DNA of 64,000 bases, taken from the NCBI RefSeq assembly GCF_002025705.1, contig NZ_CP018846.1, positions 2,099,501-2,163,500 of the forward strand. The letters are read 5' to 3'. The notes under the pieces are model-generated. The model saw only the letters and a program-made list of their open reading frames with translations. It had not been told where the DNA came from and did no database searches. A program made the position numbers and the translations under genes. Below are positions 52,970 to 61,602 of the stretch, in pieces (within the stretch, counting starts at the first letter, position 1; every line of letters begins with the position of its first letter). Source of the stretch: Pseudomonas putida (GTDB taxonomy: Bacteria > Pseudomonadota > Gammaproteobacteria > Pseudomonadales > Pseudomonadaceae).

Positions 52970-53977
52970 TCAGCCCTTGTCGGGCGGTGGCGAAATGCTG
53001 TTGAGGACGGTGCTGCCGTCCTTGCTGCGGGTCAGGTAGACCGGCAGCACTTTGGGCAGGTTGTCCACCAGCCGCCCGACCTCGCGGGTGTTGTAGATGC
53101 CGCTGATGCGGATACGCCCGGTGCTGGGGTCGGCCAGCAGCAACGGGGCATCGAGGTAGCGGTTGATCACCGGCAGGGCCTGCTCCAGGCTCAGGTTGTC
53201 GAGCACCAGCTTGCCGCTGCGCCAGGCCAGGCTGTTGTCGTAGTCGTCGTTCTCGGCGAGTTGCGGCTCGAAGTCACCGGTGTGGTAGCTGGCCTGCATG
53301 CCAGGGCCAAGGCGGTAGCCGCCAGCGCTGCCATCGCTGCTGACCAGTACCGAACCCTGCACCAGCGTGACCTTGACCTGGTCCTGGTACTTCCAGACAT
53401 TGAACTGGGTACCGGTGACGCGGGTCTGGCCGCGCCCGGCGCGGACGATGAACGGGTGGCTGCTGTCGTGCTGCACCTTGAAGAAGGCTTCGCCACGCTT
53501 GAGCGTGACCTGACGCTGGTCCTTGTAGTTGAGGTAGGTCAGTTCGGTGTGGAGGTTGAGCTCGACCGTGCTGCCGTCGCTCAACTGCACGGTCTGCGTG
53601 TCGTTACCTGCTTCGAAGTGCTGGTAACGGTTGGGCAGCCAGCCTTGCTCCCAACCCACCCAGCCGGCCAGCGGCAATACCAGCAGGGCCAGCGCCGCAG
53701 CCGAAGCCAGTGGCCGCCAGTTGCGTGCCCTTGGTACGTGCCGCGCTGGCGGGTTGAAGTCGATGACCGTGGCCGTGCGGGGCAGCTGGTCGGCGGTTTG
53801 CCAGATTTCCAGCATCGCCTGGTATTCCTCGGCGTGACGCGGGTCGGCCGCCAGCCAGCGGGCGAACGCTTCACGTTCGACCAGCGAGCAATCGTCGGCG
53901 TGCAAGCGCATGCACCAGTGCGCGGCGGCGTCGGTGATGGCATCGTCTGGGCTGGGATTGAGGCGGTCTTGGTTCAT
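52970..53977 (-). CDS. FecR-family anti-sigma/sigma-regulator, orphan
   Basis: 335 residues: an N-terminal cytoplasmic DUF4880 domain (AAHWCMRLHADDCSLVEREAFARWLAADPRHAEEYQAMLEIW), one membrane helix (ALALLVLPLAGWVGW), and a periplasmic FecR domain (DGSTVELNLHTELTYLNY, RGEAFFKV, RVTGTQFNVWKYQDQVKVTLVQGSVLV) ending in a DUF4974-like tail. FecR relays a TonB receptor signal to an ECF sigma factor. No FecI-like gene precedes it and no receptor follows, so its partners are elsewhere or lost. CGGAG precedes the start. Confidence 0.87.
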   Translation of the reverse strand: MNQDRLNPSPDDAITDAAAHWCMRLHADDCSLVEREAFARWLAADPRHAEEYQAMLEIWQTADQLPRTATVIDFNPPARHVPRARNWRPLASAAALALLVLPLAGWVGWEQGWLPNRYQHFEAGNDTQTVQLSDGSTVELNLHTELTYLNYKDQRQVTLKRGEAFFKVQHDSSHPFIVRAGRGQTRVTGTQFNVWKYQDQVKVTLVQGSVLVSSDGSAGGYRLGPGMQASYHTGDFEPQLAENDDYDNSLAWRSGKLVLDNLSLEQALPVINRYLDAPLLLADPSTGRIRISGIYNTREVGRLVDNLPKVLPVYLTRSKDGSTVLNSISPPPDKG

Positions 53978-54036
53978 CGTGGCTCCGGGTTTTGCGCATT
54001 CTACCCCTGCAAAGGGGCTCCCGAGAACCGAGGTAA

Positions 54037-54058
54037 TGGCGAATGACTATCAGTTATG
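54037..54058 (-). promoter_or_regulatory. Candidate Fur box upstream of FecR
   Basis: Minus strand CATAACTGATAGTCATTCGC shares 11 of 14 bases with the core TGATAATCATTATC half of the Fur consensus. FecI genes usually carry a Fur box here, so it may be a remnant of a lost fecI promoter. Confidence 0.35.
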
Positions 54059-54138
54059 TGTGTTTTTCGTCGGTTTCGCAAGGGATTTCCAGCGTTTGAG
54101 AACGCTTCGCGGCAAGCGCGAAGCGCTCCCTTGCCGGG

Positions 54139-55908
54139 TCAGAACTGCTCGGCCGTCATCGCGTACAGGCTGGCGCTGCCGGCGCGGATGCTGGCATCCA
54201 GGGCCAGGCTGCGCGGCAGCAGGCGCTGGAAGAAGAACGCCGCGCTGGCCAGCTTGGCACCGTGGAAGGCCGGGTCTTCAGCGTGCCGGGCCTGGGCCAC
54301 GGCAGCCATGCGCGCCCACATGTAGGCATAGGCGGTCAGGCCGAACAGGTGCAGGTACTCCACTGCCACGGCATTGACCAGGTTGGCGTCCTCACGCGCC
54401 CGTGCCCGCAGCCATTCGCTGGTGGCTTCCAGGCGCGCCAGGCTGGCTTGCAAGGCTTCGCGGTGCAGCGCTGCACCGGCACTGAAGGACCGGACCTCAG
54501 CGGCAAAGCACGCCAGGGCCAGGCCGCCATCGGCCAGCACCTTGCGCCCCAGCAGGTCGAGGGCCTGGATACCGTTGGTGCCTTCGTAGATCTGTGCGAT
54601 GCGCACGTCGCGCACACGTTGTTCCTGGCCCCACTCGCGGATGTAACCATGGCCGCCATACACCTGCTGGCCTAGCACGCAGCTTTCCAGGCCATTGTCG
54701 GTGAAGAACGCCTTGGCTACCGGGGTCAGCAGGGCCACCAGGCGCTGGGCATGCTCGCGTTCACCGCCATCTTCGGCGTAGCGCGCCAGGTCCAGCTGCT
54801 GGCCGACATAGGCGGCGAAGGCACGGCCGCCTTCGGTGAAGGCGCGCATGGTCAGCAGCATGCGCCGCACATCGCCATGCTCGATGATCGGGTCGGCGAC
54901 CCGTTCTGGCAGCTGCGGGCCACTGGCGGCGCGGCTCTGCAGGCGCTCGTTGGCGTAGCGTGCAGCGCTCTGGTACGACGCTTCGGCGCAGCCGATGCCC
55001 TGGATGCCGATGGACAGGCGCTCGTAGTTCATCATGGTGAACATCGCCGCCAGGCCTTTGTTCGGCTCACCGACCAGGTAACCCATGGCGCCGTCGAAGT
55101 TCATCACGCAGGTGGCCGAAGCCTTGATGCCCATCTTGTGCTCGATCGAGCCACAGTAGGCGGCGTTGCGCGGGCCAAGGCTGCCGTCGGCCTCGACCCG
55201 GTATTTGGGCACCAGGAACAGCGAGATGCCCTTGGCCCCGGCGGGAGCGTCCGGCAGCTTGGCCAGCACCAGGTGGACGATGTTCTCGGTCAGGTCCTGT
55301 TCGCCGCCGGTGATGAAGATCTTGCTGCCGCTGATCTGGTAGCTGCCGTCGGCCTGGGGTTCGGCGCGGGTGCGGATCAGCCCCAGGTCGGTGCCGGCGT
55401 GCGGCTCGGTCAGGCACATGGTGCCGGCCCAGCGGCCTTCGTACAGCGGCGGCAGGTAGGTCGCCTTCAGTGCTGCGCTGGCATGGGCATCGATGGCCAG
55501 GCAACTGCCGGCGCTAAGCGCCGAATACAGGCTGAAGCTGCAGTCGGCGGCGTAGAGCATTTCTTCGAACAGCACGCCGAGCATTTTCGGCATGCCCATG
55601 CCGCCATACTCGGGGTTGCCGCCCAGGCCGACCCAGCCGCCTTCACGGTAGGTCTGCCAGGCGTCGCGAAAACCGTCCGGGGTGGTGACCTGGCCTGCGT
55701 CGAAGCGCACGCCTTGCTCGTCGCCGTTACGGCTGAGCGGGGCGATCAGCTGGCCGGTGACCTTGGCGGCTTCCTCGAGAATGGCATCGGCGGTTTCGCC
55801 GTCGACGCGCTCGGCCAGGGCAGGCAAGCGCGCCCACAGGGCCGGGCCCTGGAACACGTGATGGAGGATGAAGCGCATGTCGCGCAGTGGAGCGGTGTAG
55901 TCGGTCAT
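54139..55908 (-). CDS. Acyl-CoA dehydrogenase, long (DmdC-like) type
   Basis: 589 residues, longer than classical short-chain acyl-CoA dehydrogenases and similar to DmdC (3-methylmercaptopropionyl-CoA dehydrogenase) and related enzymes with a C-terminal extension. Seen: LTEPHAGTDLGLIRTRAEPQADGSYQISGSKIFITGGEQD (FAD/acyl-CoA site), KMGIKASATCVMNFDGA, GYIREWGQEQRVRDVRIAQIYEGTNGIQ with the Glu in the catalytic position. It introduces a 2,3-double bond into an acyl-CoA. It lies directly after the acyl-CoA ligase in the same operon, which should provide its substrate. Confidence 0.87.
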   Translation of the reverse strand: MTDYTAPLRDMRFILHHVFQGPALWARLPALAERVDGETADAILEEAAKVTGQLIAPLSRNGDEQGVRFDAGQVTTPDGFRDAWQTYREGGWVGLGGNPEYGGMGMPKMLGVLFEEMLYAADCSFSLYSALSAGSCLAIDAHASAALKATYLPPLYEGRWAGTMCLTEPHAGTDLGLIRTRAEPQADGSYQISGSKIFITGGEQDLTENIVHLVLAKLPDAPAGAKGISLFLVPKYRVEADGSLGPRNAAYCGSIEHKMGIKASATCVMNFDGAMGYLVGEPNKGLAAMFTMMNYERLSIGIQGIGCAEASYQSAARYANERLQSRAASGPQLPERVADPIIEHGDVRRMLLTMRAFTEGGRAFAAYVGQQLDLARYAEDGGEREHAQRLVALLTPVAKAFFTDNGLESCVLGQQVYGGHGYIREWGQEQRVRDVRIAQIYEGTNGIQALDLLGRKVLADGGLALACFAAEVRSFSAGAALHREALQASLARLEATSEWLRARAREDANLVNAVAVEYLHLFGLTAYAYMWARMAAVAQARHAEDPAFHGAKLASAAFFFQRLLPRSLALDASIRAGSASLYAMTAEQF

Positions 55909-55926
55909 GTCAGGCTCGATAACGGT

Positions 55927-57549
55927 TCACAGGGCCTTGGCGCGGTCGCGCAGGACGTATTTCTGGATCTTGCCGGTGGAGGTCTTGGGCAGCTCGCCGA
56001 AGACCACGGTCTTTGGCACCTTGAACCCGGCAAGGTGCTCGCGGCACCAGCTGATGATGTCGCTCTCGCGGGTGTGCTCGTGGCCGGGCTTGAGGGCGAC
56101 GAAGGCGCAGGGCGTCTCGCCCCACTTTTCGTCGGCACGGGCGACCACGGCGGCTTCAAGCACGGCGTTGTGCTTGTACAGGGTGTCTTCGACTTCGATG
56201 GTCGAGATGTTCTCGCCACCGGAAATGATGATGTCCTTGAGCCGGTCCTTGATCTCGACATAGCCGTCGGCGTGCCACACCGCCAGGTCGCCGGTATGGA
56301 ACCAGCCGCCCCGGAAGGCCTCGGCGGTGGCCTCAGGGTTTTTCAGGTAGCCCTTCATCACCGTGTTGCCACGCATGAAGATTTCGCCCAGGGTGTTGCC
56401 GTCTTGCGGTACAGGTTGCAGGGTTTGCGGGTCAGCGACCATCAGGCCGTCGAGGGTGGGGTAGCGCACGCCCTGGCGCGACTTGATCCGCGCCCGCTCT
56501 TCCAGCGGCAGGTCGTCCCATTCTTCATGCCAGGCGCAGACGGTGACCGGCCCGTAGACTTCGGTCAGGCCATAGGTGTGGGTGACCCGAATGCCCATCT
56601 GCTCGACCGCGCCGATGACCTTGGCCGGTGGTGCGGCACCGGCAACCATGGCCTGCACCGGGTGCTCGATGGCGGCCTTGGCGGCGTCCGGCATGTTGAC
56701 CAGGGCGTTGAGCACGATCGGCGCACCGCACAGGTGGCTGACCCGGTGTTCGCGGATCAGGGTGAGGATCTTCTGTGGGTCGACCCGGCGCACGAACACA
56801 TGGGTGCCGGCCAGTGCGGTGATGGTCCAGGGGTAGCACCAGCCGTTGCAGTGGAACATCGGCAAGGTCCACAGGTACACCGGGCGGTGGCCCATGGCCC
56901 AGGTCATCTGGTTGCCGATGGCGTTCAGGTAGGCGCCGCGGTGGTGGTAGACCACGCCCTTGGGGTTGCCAGTGGTGCCCGAGGTGTAATTCAGCGAAAT
57001 CGCCTGCCATTCGTCTTCGGGCCATTCCCAGGCGAAATCAGGGTCGCCTTCGGCCAGCAGCGCTTCGTAGTCGAGGTCGCTGACCGCACAGCCTTCGCCG
57101 TACTCGGGGTCATCCACATCGACCACCAGAGGTGGGTGTTCGAGCAAGGCCAGGGCGGCGGCGATCACTGCGTGGAACTCGCGGTCGGTGATCAGCACCT
57201 TGGCCTCGCCGTGCTGCAGCATGAAGGCGATGGCCTCGGCGTCCAGGCGCACGTTGAGGGTATTGAGCACGGCGCCGATCATCGGTACGCCAAAGTGCGC
57301 TTCGAGCATGGCCGGAATGTTCGGCAGCATCACCGCCACCGTGTCGCCGCGGCCCACACCGCGACCGGCCAGGGCGCTGGCCAGGCGCCGGCAGCGCTGG
57401 TAGGTCTCGCGCCAGTCGCGGCGAATGGCACCGTGGATCACGGCTGGGTAGTTGCCGTACACGGCGGCGGTGCGTTCGATGAAGCTCAGCGGGGTGAGGG
57501 CGACGTGGTTGACGGCAGCGGGCATCAGGCCCTGGGCGAAGATCGACAT
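55927..57549 (-). CDS. AMP-forming acyl-CoA synthetase (AlkK/DmdB-like)
   Basis: 540 residues from ATG 57549 with AGGA upstream; the longer open frame crosses the divergent promoter. ANL-family motifs: P-loop NYTSGTTGNPKGVVYHHRG, THTYGLTEVYGP (A5), GWFHTGDLAVWHADGYVEIKDRLKDIIISGGENIS, and the catalytic Lys near the end (PKTSTGKIQK). Relatives are AlkK (medium-chain fatty acids) and DmdB (methylmercaptopropionate). First gene of a ligase-dehydrogenase operon divergent from a two-component system. Confidence 0.88.
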   Translation of the reverse strand: MSIFAQGLMPAAVNHVALTPLSFIERTAAVYGNYPAVIHGAIRRDWRETYQRCRRLASALAGRGVGRGDTVAVMLPNIPAMLEAHFGVPMIGAVLNTLNVRLDAEAIAFMLQHGEAKVLITDREFHAVIAAALALLEHPPLVVDVDDPEYGEGCAVSDLDYEALLAEGDPDFAWEWPEDEWQAISLNYTSGTTGNPKGVVYHHRGAYLNAIGNQMTWAMGHRPVYLWTLPMFHCNGWCYPWTITALAGTHVFVRRVDPQKILTLIREHRVSHLCGAPIVLNALVNMPDAAKAAIEHPVQAMVAGAAPPAKVIGAVEQMGIRVTHTYGLTEVYGPVTVCAWHEEWDDLPLEERARIKSRQGVRYPTLDGLMVADPQTLQPVPQDGNTLGEIFMRGNTVMKGYLKNPEATAEAFRGGWFHTGDLAVWHADGYVEIKDRLKDIIISGGENISTIEVEDTLYKHNAVLEAAVVARADEKWGETPCAFVALKPGHEHTRESDIISWCREHLAGFKVPKTVVFGELPKTSTGKIQKYVLRDRAKAL

Positions 57550-57709
57550 ACGGTAATCCTGTAGGGGAGGCAGACGCAGCCTGTGCGTGTGGCCCCCCGG
57601 TGGCTGATTGTTAGCTCTGATCAGGGTGCGGGCAGCGCGCCGATGGCCGCTTGCCCCTGTCGCAGTTTTACGCGAACCGCTATCGTAGATGGAATATCGA
57701 CTATAGCAA

Positions 57710-57727
57710 TATAGTAAAACTACTATA
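57710..57727. promoter_or_regulatory. Palindromic operator TATAGTA-AAAC-TACTATA
   Basis: Perfect 7-bp arms around 4 bp, in the 194-bp divergent region between the acyl-CoA ligase and the kinase, 17 bp before the kinase start. It is a good candidate binding site for the FixJ-type regulator or another repressor. Confidence 0.55.
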
Positions 57728-57743
57728 AGAACGAGCACCGACC

Positions 57744-59150
57744 GTGAATCAGACCCTTTCACCCTTGCTCGCCAAGGACCCACAACCCAGCGTGCTGCTG
57801 GCTGCCGATGCCAGTGCCCTGGCAAGCAACCCCGCCTTGCAGGCACTGATCGGCGCCGGCGCCGCGCTGGCTGACTGGCTGCCGGGCAATTGTGCGGCGC
57901 TGGTGCGCGCCTGCCTGCGCCAGCACCGGGCAATCGCCGATGTGGAAAGACAGGTCGGCGAACGCATCCTGCTGTGGACGTTCATCCCCGATGATCAGGG
58001 CCAGCGGGTGCTCGCACGTTGCCGCGATGCCAGCGAGGAGCGCCACGGCATCCGCGAAGCCAGCCGTGCGCGGCGCCTGTACCGGCTGATCATCGAGAAC
58101 ACCACCGACCTCATATCCCGGCACAGCCCGGACGGCCGCTTCCTTGACGCCTCGCCGGCCGCCTACCGCCTGCTGGGCCGGTGGCCGGAGCAGCTGCGCG
58201 GCATGCCGGTGCGGGCCTTGCTGCACCCGCGCGAACGGCGCCAGGCGCTGCGCCAGGCCGCTGCGGCGCTGGACCAGGATGGTTACCACACCATGACTTG
58301 CCGCGTTCGGCATGCCAGCGGTGCTTATCGCTGGTTCGAGATCGCCAGCCGGGCGATCCGCGAGACTTACACCGGCGCCGTAGTGGAAGTGGTCAGCGTG
58401 TCACGCGACATTACCCTGCGCATCGAGGCCCAGGAGAACCTGGCCCACAGTGCCCGGCTCGCCACCCTGGGCGAACTGGCGTCGGGGATTGCCCACGAGA
58501 TGAATCAGCCGCTGGCGGCGGTGGTCAACTATGCCAATGCCAGTCAGCGATACCTGCAAGGCCTGGAGCGTGACCCGCAGGCGCGTGAACGGGTTGGCCA
58601 GGGCCTGCAACGCATTACCGAACAGGCGACCCACGCCGCCGAGGTGATTCGCCGTCTGCGTGCCTTCCTGCGCAAGGGGCCGCGGCGCCTGCAGGCGGTG
58701 GAGGTGGCCGAAGTGGCGGCCGAAGCCATGCGCCTGTGCGCCTGGGAAGCGGCGCGTGATCAGGTCGCTGTCGAACTGCGCATCAGCGGGCAACTGCCTG
58801 CGGTGTTCGCCGACCGGGTATTGCTCGAGCAAGTGCTGCTCAACCTGCTGCGCAATGCCATCGAGGCCAACCGCGAGCAGCATGGCGCACAGCCTTCCCG
58901 TATCCTGCTCGGCGCCGTGCGCGAGGGCGACGGGGTGCTGATCGAGGTCGCCGACCAGGGGCCGGGCGTGGCCGCCGAGCGCCTGGATCAGATCTTCACC
59001 CCGTTCGGCACCACCAAAGCCGATGGGCTTGGCCTGGGCCTGAGCATGAGCCGCAGCCTGATTGAAGGCTTTGGTGGCAGCCTGTGGGCGCGTGCAGGTG
59101 AGGCGGGTGGGTTGGTGTTGTGCTGCCGGCTGGCAGTGAACCGGGGATAA
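57744..59150 (+). CDS. Cytoplasmic PAS-domain sensor histidine kinase (FixL/DctB class)
   Basis: 468 residues from GTG 57744; no membrane helix. An N-terminal region of about 110 residues is followed by a PAS domain (about 112-225: RLYRLIIENTTDLISRHSPDGRFLDASPAAYRLLG to VVEVVSVSRDIT). The dimerisation domain has phospho-acceptor His251 in LASGIAHEMNQPLAAVVNYA. ATP-binding boxes follow: LLNLLRNAIEANRE (N), EVADQGPGV (G1), FTPFGTTKADGLGLGLSMSRSLIEGFGG (F/G2). It should phosphorylate the regulator encoded 12 bp downstream. The stimulus may be a cytosolic metabolite or redox state. Confidence 0.9.
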   Translation: MNQTLSPLLAKDPQPSVLLAADASALASNPALQALIGAGAALADWLPGNCAALVRACLRQHRAIADVERQVGERILLWTFIPDDQGQRVLARCRDASEERHGIREASRARRLYRLIIENTTDLISRHSPDGRFLDASPAAYRLLGRWPEQLRGMPVRALLHPRERRQALRQAAAALDQDGYHTMTCRVRHASGAYRWFEIASRAIRETYTGAVVEVVSVSRDITLRIEAQENLAHSARLATLGELASGIAHEMNQPLAAVVNYANASQRYLQGLERDPQARERVGQGLQRITEQATHAAEVIRRLRAFLRKGPRRLQAVEVAEVAAEAMRLCAWEAARDQVAVELRISGQLPAVFADRVLLEQVLLNLLRNAIEANREQHGAQPSRILLGAVREGDGVLIEVADQGPGVAAERLDQIFTPFGTTKADGLGLGLSMSRSLIEGFGGSLWARAGEAGGLVLCCRLAVNRG

Positions 59151-59162
59151 GGAGAGGGCAGG

Positions 59163-59792
59163 GTGCAAGCGAAGGTTTATGTGGTCGATGACGATCAGGG
59201 CATGCGTGATTCGACGGTGTGGTTGCTGGAATCGGTGGGCCTGCAGGGCGTGCCGTTCGCCAGCGGCCAGGCGTTTCTCGATGCCTGTGTGGACGATGGG
59301 CCGGCCTGTGTGCTGCTGGATGTGCGCATGCCCGGGCTGGGCGGCATGGCGGTGCAGCAGGCCTTGCGCGAACGTGGCTTGCAGATCCCGGTGATCTTCG
59401 TCAGCGGCCATGCCGATGTGCCTATCGTGGTGCGGGCGTTCAAGGCCGGGGCGAGCGACTTTATCGAAAAACCCTACAGCGACCAGCTGCTGCTCGACAG
59501 CGTGCAGGCGGCGCTGGAGCGGGCAGGGCAAGCGCGCCAGGACGACCTGGTGCTTGCTGCGGTGCAGGCGCGGCTGGATGCGCTGACGCCCCGTGAGCGC
59601 GATGTGTTCGTGCCGCTGGCCCAGGGCTTGAACAACCGCGAGATTGCCGAGCGCCTCGGCATCAGTGTGAAGACCGTGGACCTGTACCGGGGGCGGGTAA
59701 TGAAGCGCCTGCAGGCGCGAAGCCTGGCCGAGCTGGTTGGCATGGCGATCGCCTGTGGCGCGGTGCAAGCGCTGGGTTTGCGCGCCCTCTGA
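59163..59792 (+). CDS. FixJ/NarL-type response regulator
   Basis: 209 residues from GTG 59163 with AAGGAGAGGG upstream. The receiver domain has acidic residues VVDDDQ near 8-12, phospho-acceptor Asp53 in VLLDVRMPG, and Lys in FIEKPYSD. The C-terminal LuxR-type HTH is ALTPRERDVFVPLAQGLNNREIAERLGISVKTVDLYRGRVMKRL. It forms a pair with the preceding kinase and likely controls the divergent ligase-dehydrogenase operon. Confidence 0.92.
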   Translation: MQAKVYVVDDDQGMRDSTVWLLESVGLQGVPFASGQAFLDACVDDGPACVLLDVRMPGLGGMAVQQALRERGLQIPVIFVSGHADVPIVVRAFKAGASDFIEKPYSDQLLLDSVQAALERAGQARQDDLVLAAVQARLDALTPRERDVFVPLAQGLNNREIAERLGISVKTVDLYRGRVMKRLQARSLAELVGMAIACGAVQALGLRAL

Positions 59793-59848
59793 AACGTCGC
59801 CGGCAACGGCCGTTTCATGAATATTTGCATAGCCCCCTAATCAAAGCT

Positions 59849-59876
59849 TTGACATTCACTGCCTAGGCAGTAATAT
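59849..59876 (+). promoter_or_regulatory. Promoter with MarR operator in its spacer
   Basis: TTGACA (59849-59854), 16 bp, TAATAT (59871-59876). The spacer holds the perfect 14-bp palindrome ACTGCCTAGGCAGT (59858-59871), so the repressor would directly block RNA polymerase. Confidence 0.75.
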
Positions 59877-59904
59877 TTTTAAACAATTGCCCGAGCAGAC
59901 CCCG

Positions 59905-60378
59905 ATGTCCCATTTCACCCCGGAAAATTTCCAGACTTGCGCCATCGGCATGCTGCTGGGGCGTGCGGCGATCCTCAAGGACCGCATTCTCGACTGGCAC
60001 CTCGAATCAGAGGGCGTCACCGCCGCACAGTTCAAGGTGCTGATCATCGTCACCCAGTACCAGGTGGATACCCCGGCCGAACTGTGCCGCTACCTGGGCC
60101 TGGACAGCGGTTCGATGACCCGCATGCTCGACCGCCTCGAGCAGAAGGGCCTGATCTTGCGCAACCGCTGCGCCGATGACCGCCGCCAGGTGCGCCTGGC
60201 GCTGAGTGACGATGGCCAGCGCCTGGCCGACCGCCTGCCAGAGATCGGCGCGGCGGCAATGAACGAACTGGTCGGCGTGTTGCAGCCAGATGAGCTGAAG
60301 ACCCTCGAAGGCCTGCTGGCCAAGGTCCTGCTTGGTGCCGGCGACCCTCTGACGATCCGCCGCTTCGGCGATCGTTGA
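59905..60378 (+). CDS. MarR-family repressor of the efflux operon
   Basis: 157 residues from ATG 59905; a TTG at 59887 would add six residues. Winged-helix MarR features: VTAAQFKVLIIVTQYQVDTPAELCRYLGLDSGSMTRMLDRLEQKGLILRNRCADDRRQVRLALSDDGQRL. It lies 30 bp before the EmrA/EmrB-like pair and presumably represses it through the palindrome in the promoter, being released by a drug or phenolic ligand. Confidence 0.9.
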   Translation: MSHFTPENFQTCAIGMLLGRAAILKDRILDWHLESEGVTAAQFKVLIIVTQYQVDTPAELCRYLGLDSGSMTRMLDRLEQKGLILRNRCADDRRQVRLALSDDGQRLADRLPEIGAAAMNELVGVLQPDELKTLEGLLAKVLLGAGDPLTIRRFGDR

Positions 60379-60408
60379 TCCCTGTTACGCATATTCCAAG
60401 GTATTGTC

Positions 60409-61602
60409 ATGGCCACTCCCACAGACACCTCAACTCCCTCCGCCGACGCCCCAGCGCCGGGCAAGCGCAAGGCCTGGCTGCTCGGCCTGTTGTTGCTGGT
60501 GCTGCTCGTCGGCGCGGGCACCTGGGCCTGGTACAGCCTGGTCGGGCGCTGGCACGAAAGCACCGACGACGCCTACGTCAATGGCAACGTGGTGGAAATC
60601 ACCCCGCTGGTGACCGGTACCGTCACCAGTATCGGCGCCGATGACGGCGACCTGGTGCATGCCGGCCAGGTGCTGTTGCAGTTCGACCCGTCCGACAGCG
60701 AAGTGGCCCTGCAGTCTGCCGAAGCCAAGCTGGCGCGCACCGTGCGCCAGGTACGCGGGCTGTACAGCAACGTCGATTCGCTCAAGGCCCAGCTGGAAAC
60801 CCGCCAGGCCGAACTGCAGAAGGCTCAGCAGAACTACAACCGGCGCAAGGTGCTGGCTGACAGCGGTGCGATTGCCGCGGAAGAAATCTCCCATGCCCGT
60901 GACGACCTGACCGTGGCCCAGGCCGCCGTCAACAGCGCACGCCAGCAGCTCAACACCAGCACCGCGCTGGTCGACGACACTGTGGTGTCCTCGCACCCTG
61001 AGGTGATGGCGGCCGCGGCCGACCTGCGCCAGGCCTACCTCGATCACGCCCGTACCACCTTGGTGGCGCCAGTGACCGGCTACGTCGCCAAGCGCACCGT
61101 GCAGCTCGGCCAGCGCCTGCAGCCCGGCACTGCGACCATGGCGGTGATCCCGCTGAATGAAGTGTGGATCGACGCCAACTTCAAGGAAACCCAGTTGCGC
61201 GAGATGCGCATCGGCCAGCCGGTGGAAATCAGCGCCGACCTGTACGGCAGCGAGGTCAAGTACAGCGGCACGGTTGACAGCCTCGGCGCCGGTACCGGCA
61301 GCGCCTTCGCCCTGCTGCCTGCGCAGAACGCCACCGGCAACTGGATCAAGATCGTCCAGCGTGTGCCGGTGCGCATTCACCTGAGCCCTGACCAGCTCAA
61401 GGACCACCCGCTGCGCATCGGCCTGTCCACCGTGGTCGAAGTCGACCTGCACGACCAGAGCGGCCCGACCCTGGCCCAGCAGCCACCGCAGCAGGCCAGC
61501 TACACCACCCAGGTGTATGACCGCCAGCTGGGCGAGGCGGACCAGCTGATCGCCCGGCTGATCCACGAAAACAGCGCCACTGGCAAGACGGCGCAGCGAT
61601 GA
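60409..61602 (+). CDS. EmrA-like membrane fusion protein (HlyD family)
   Basis: 397 residues: one N-terminal membrane helix (AWLLGLLLLVLLVGAGTWAWYSLV), the split lipoyl domain (STDDAYVNGNVVEITPLVTGTVTSIGADDGDLVHAGQVLLQFD and the returning APVTGYVAKRTVQLGQRLQPGTATMAVIPL), and between them a long alpha-helical hairpin (about 95-190). It bridges the inner-membrane transporter to an outer-membrane channel such as TolC, which is not encoded here. Coupled to EmrB by an ATGA overlap. Confidence 0.92.
   Translation: MATPTDTSTPSADAPAPGKRKAWLLGLLLLVLLVGAGTWAWYSLVGRWHESTDDAYVNGNVVEITPLVTGTVTSIGADDGDLVHAGQVLLQFDPSDSEVALQSAEAKLARTVRQVRGLYSNVDSLKAQLETRQAELQKAQQNYNRRKVLADSGAIAAEEISHARDDLTVAQAAVNSARQQLNTSTALVDDTVVSSHPEVMAAAADLRQAYLDHARTTLVAPVTGYVAKRTVQLGQRLQPGTATMAVIPLNEVWIDANFKETQLREMRIGQPVEISADLYGSEVKYSGTVDSLGAGTGSAFALLPAQNATGNWIKIVQRVPVRIHLSPDQLKDHPLRIGLSTVVEVDLHDQSGPTLAQQPPQQASYTTQVYDRQLGEADQLIARLIHENSATGKTAQR

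Noticed and set aside
54104-54124. Hairpin GCTTCGCG/CGCGAAGC as terminator of the acyl-CoA dehydrogenase gene
   Set aside because: The stem is good, but no T run follows on the minus strand, so it is not called as a rho-independent terminator.
54751-57564. 937-codon plus-strand open frame
   Set aside because: Mirror of the acyl-CoA dehydrogenase and ligase genes; composition typical of antisense frames.
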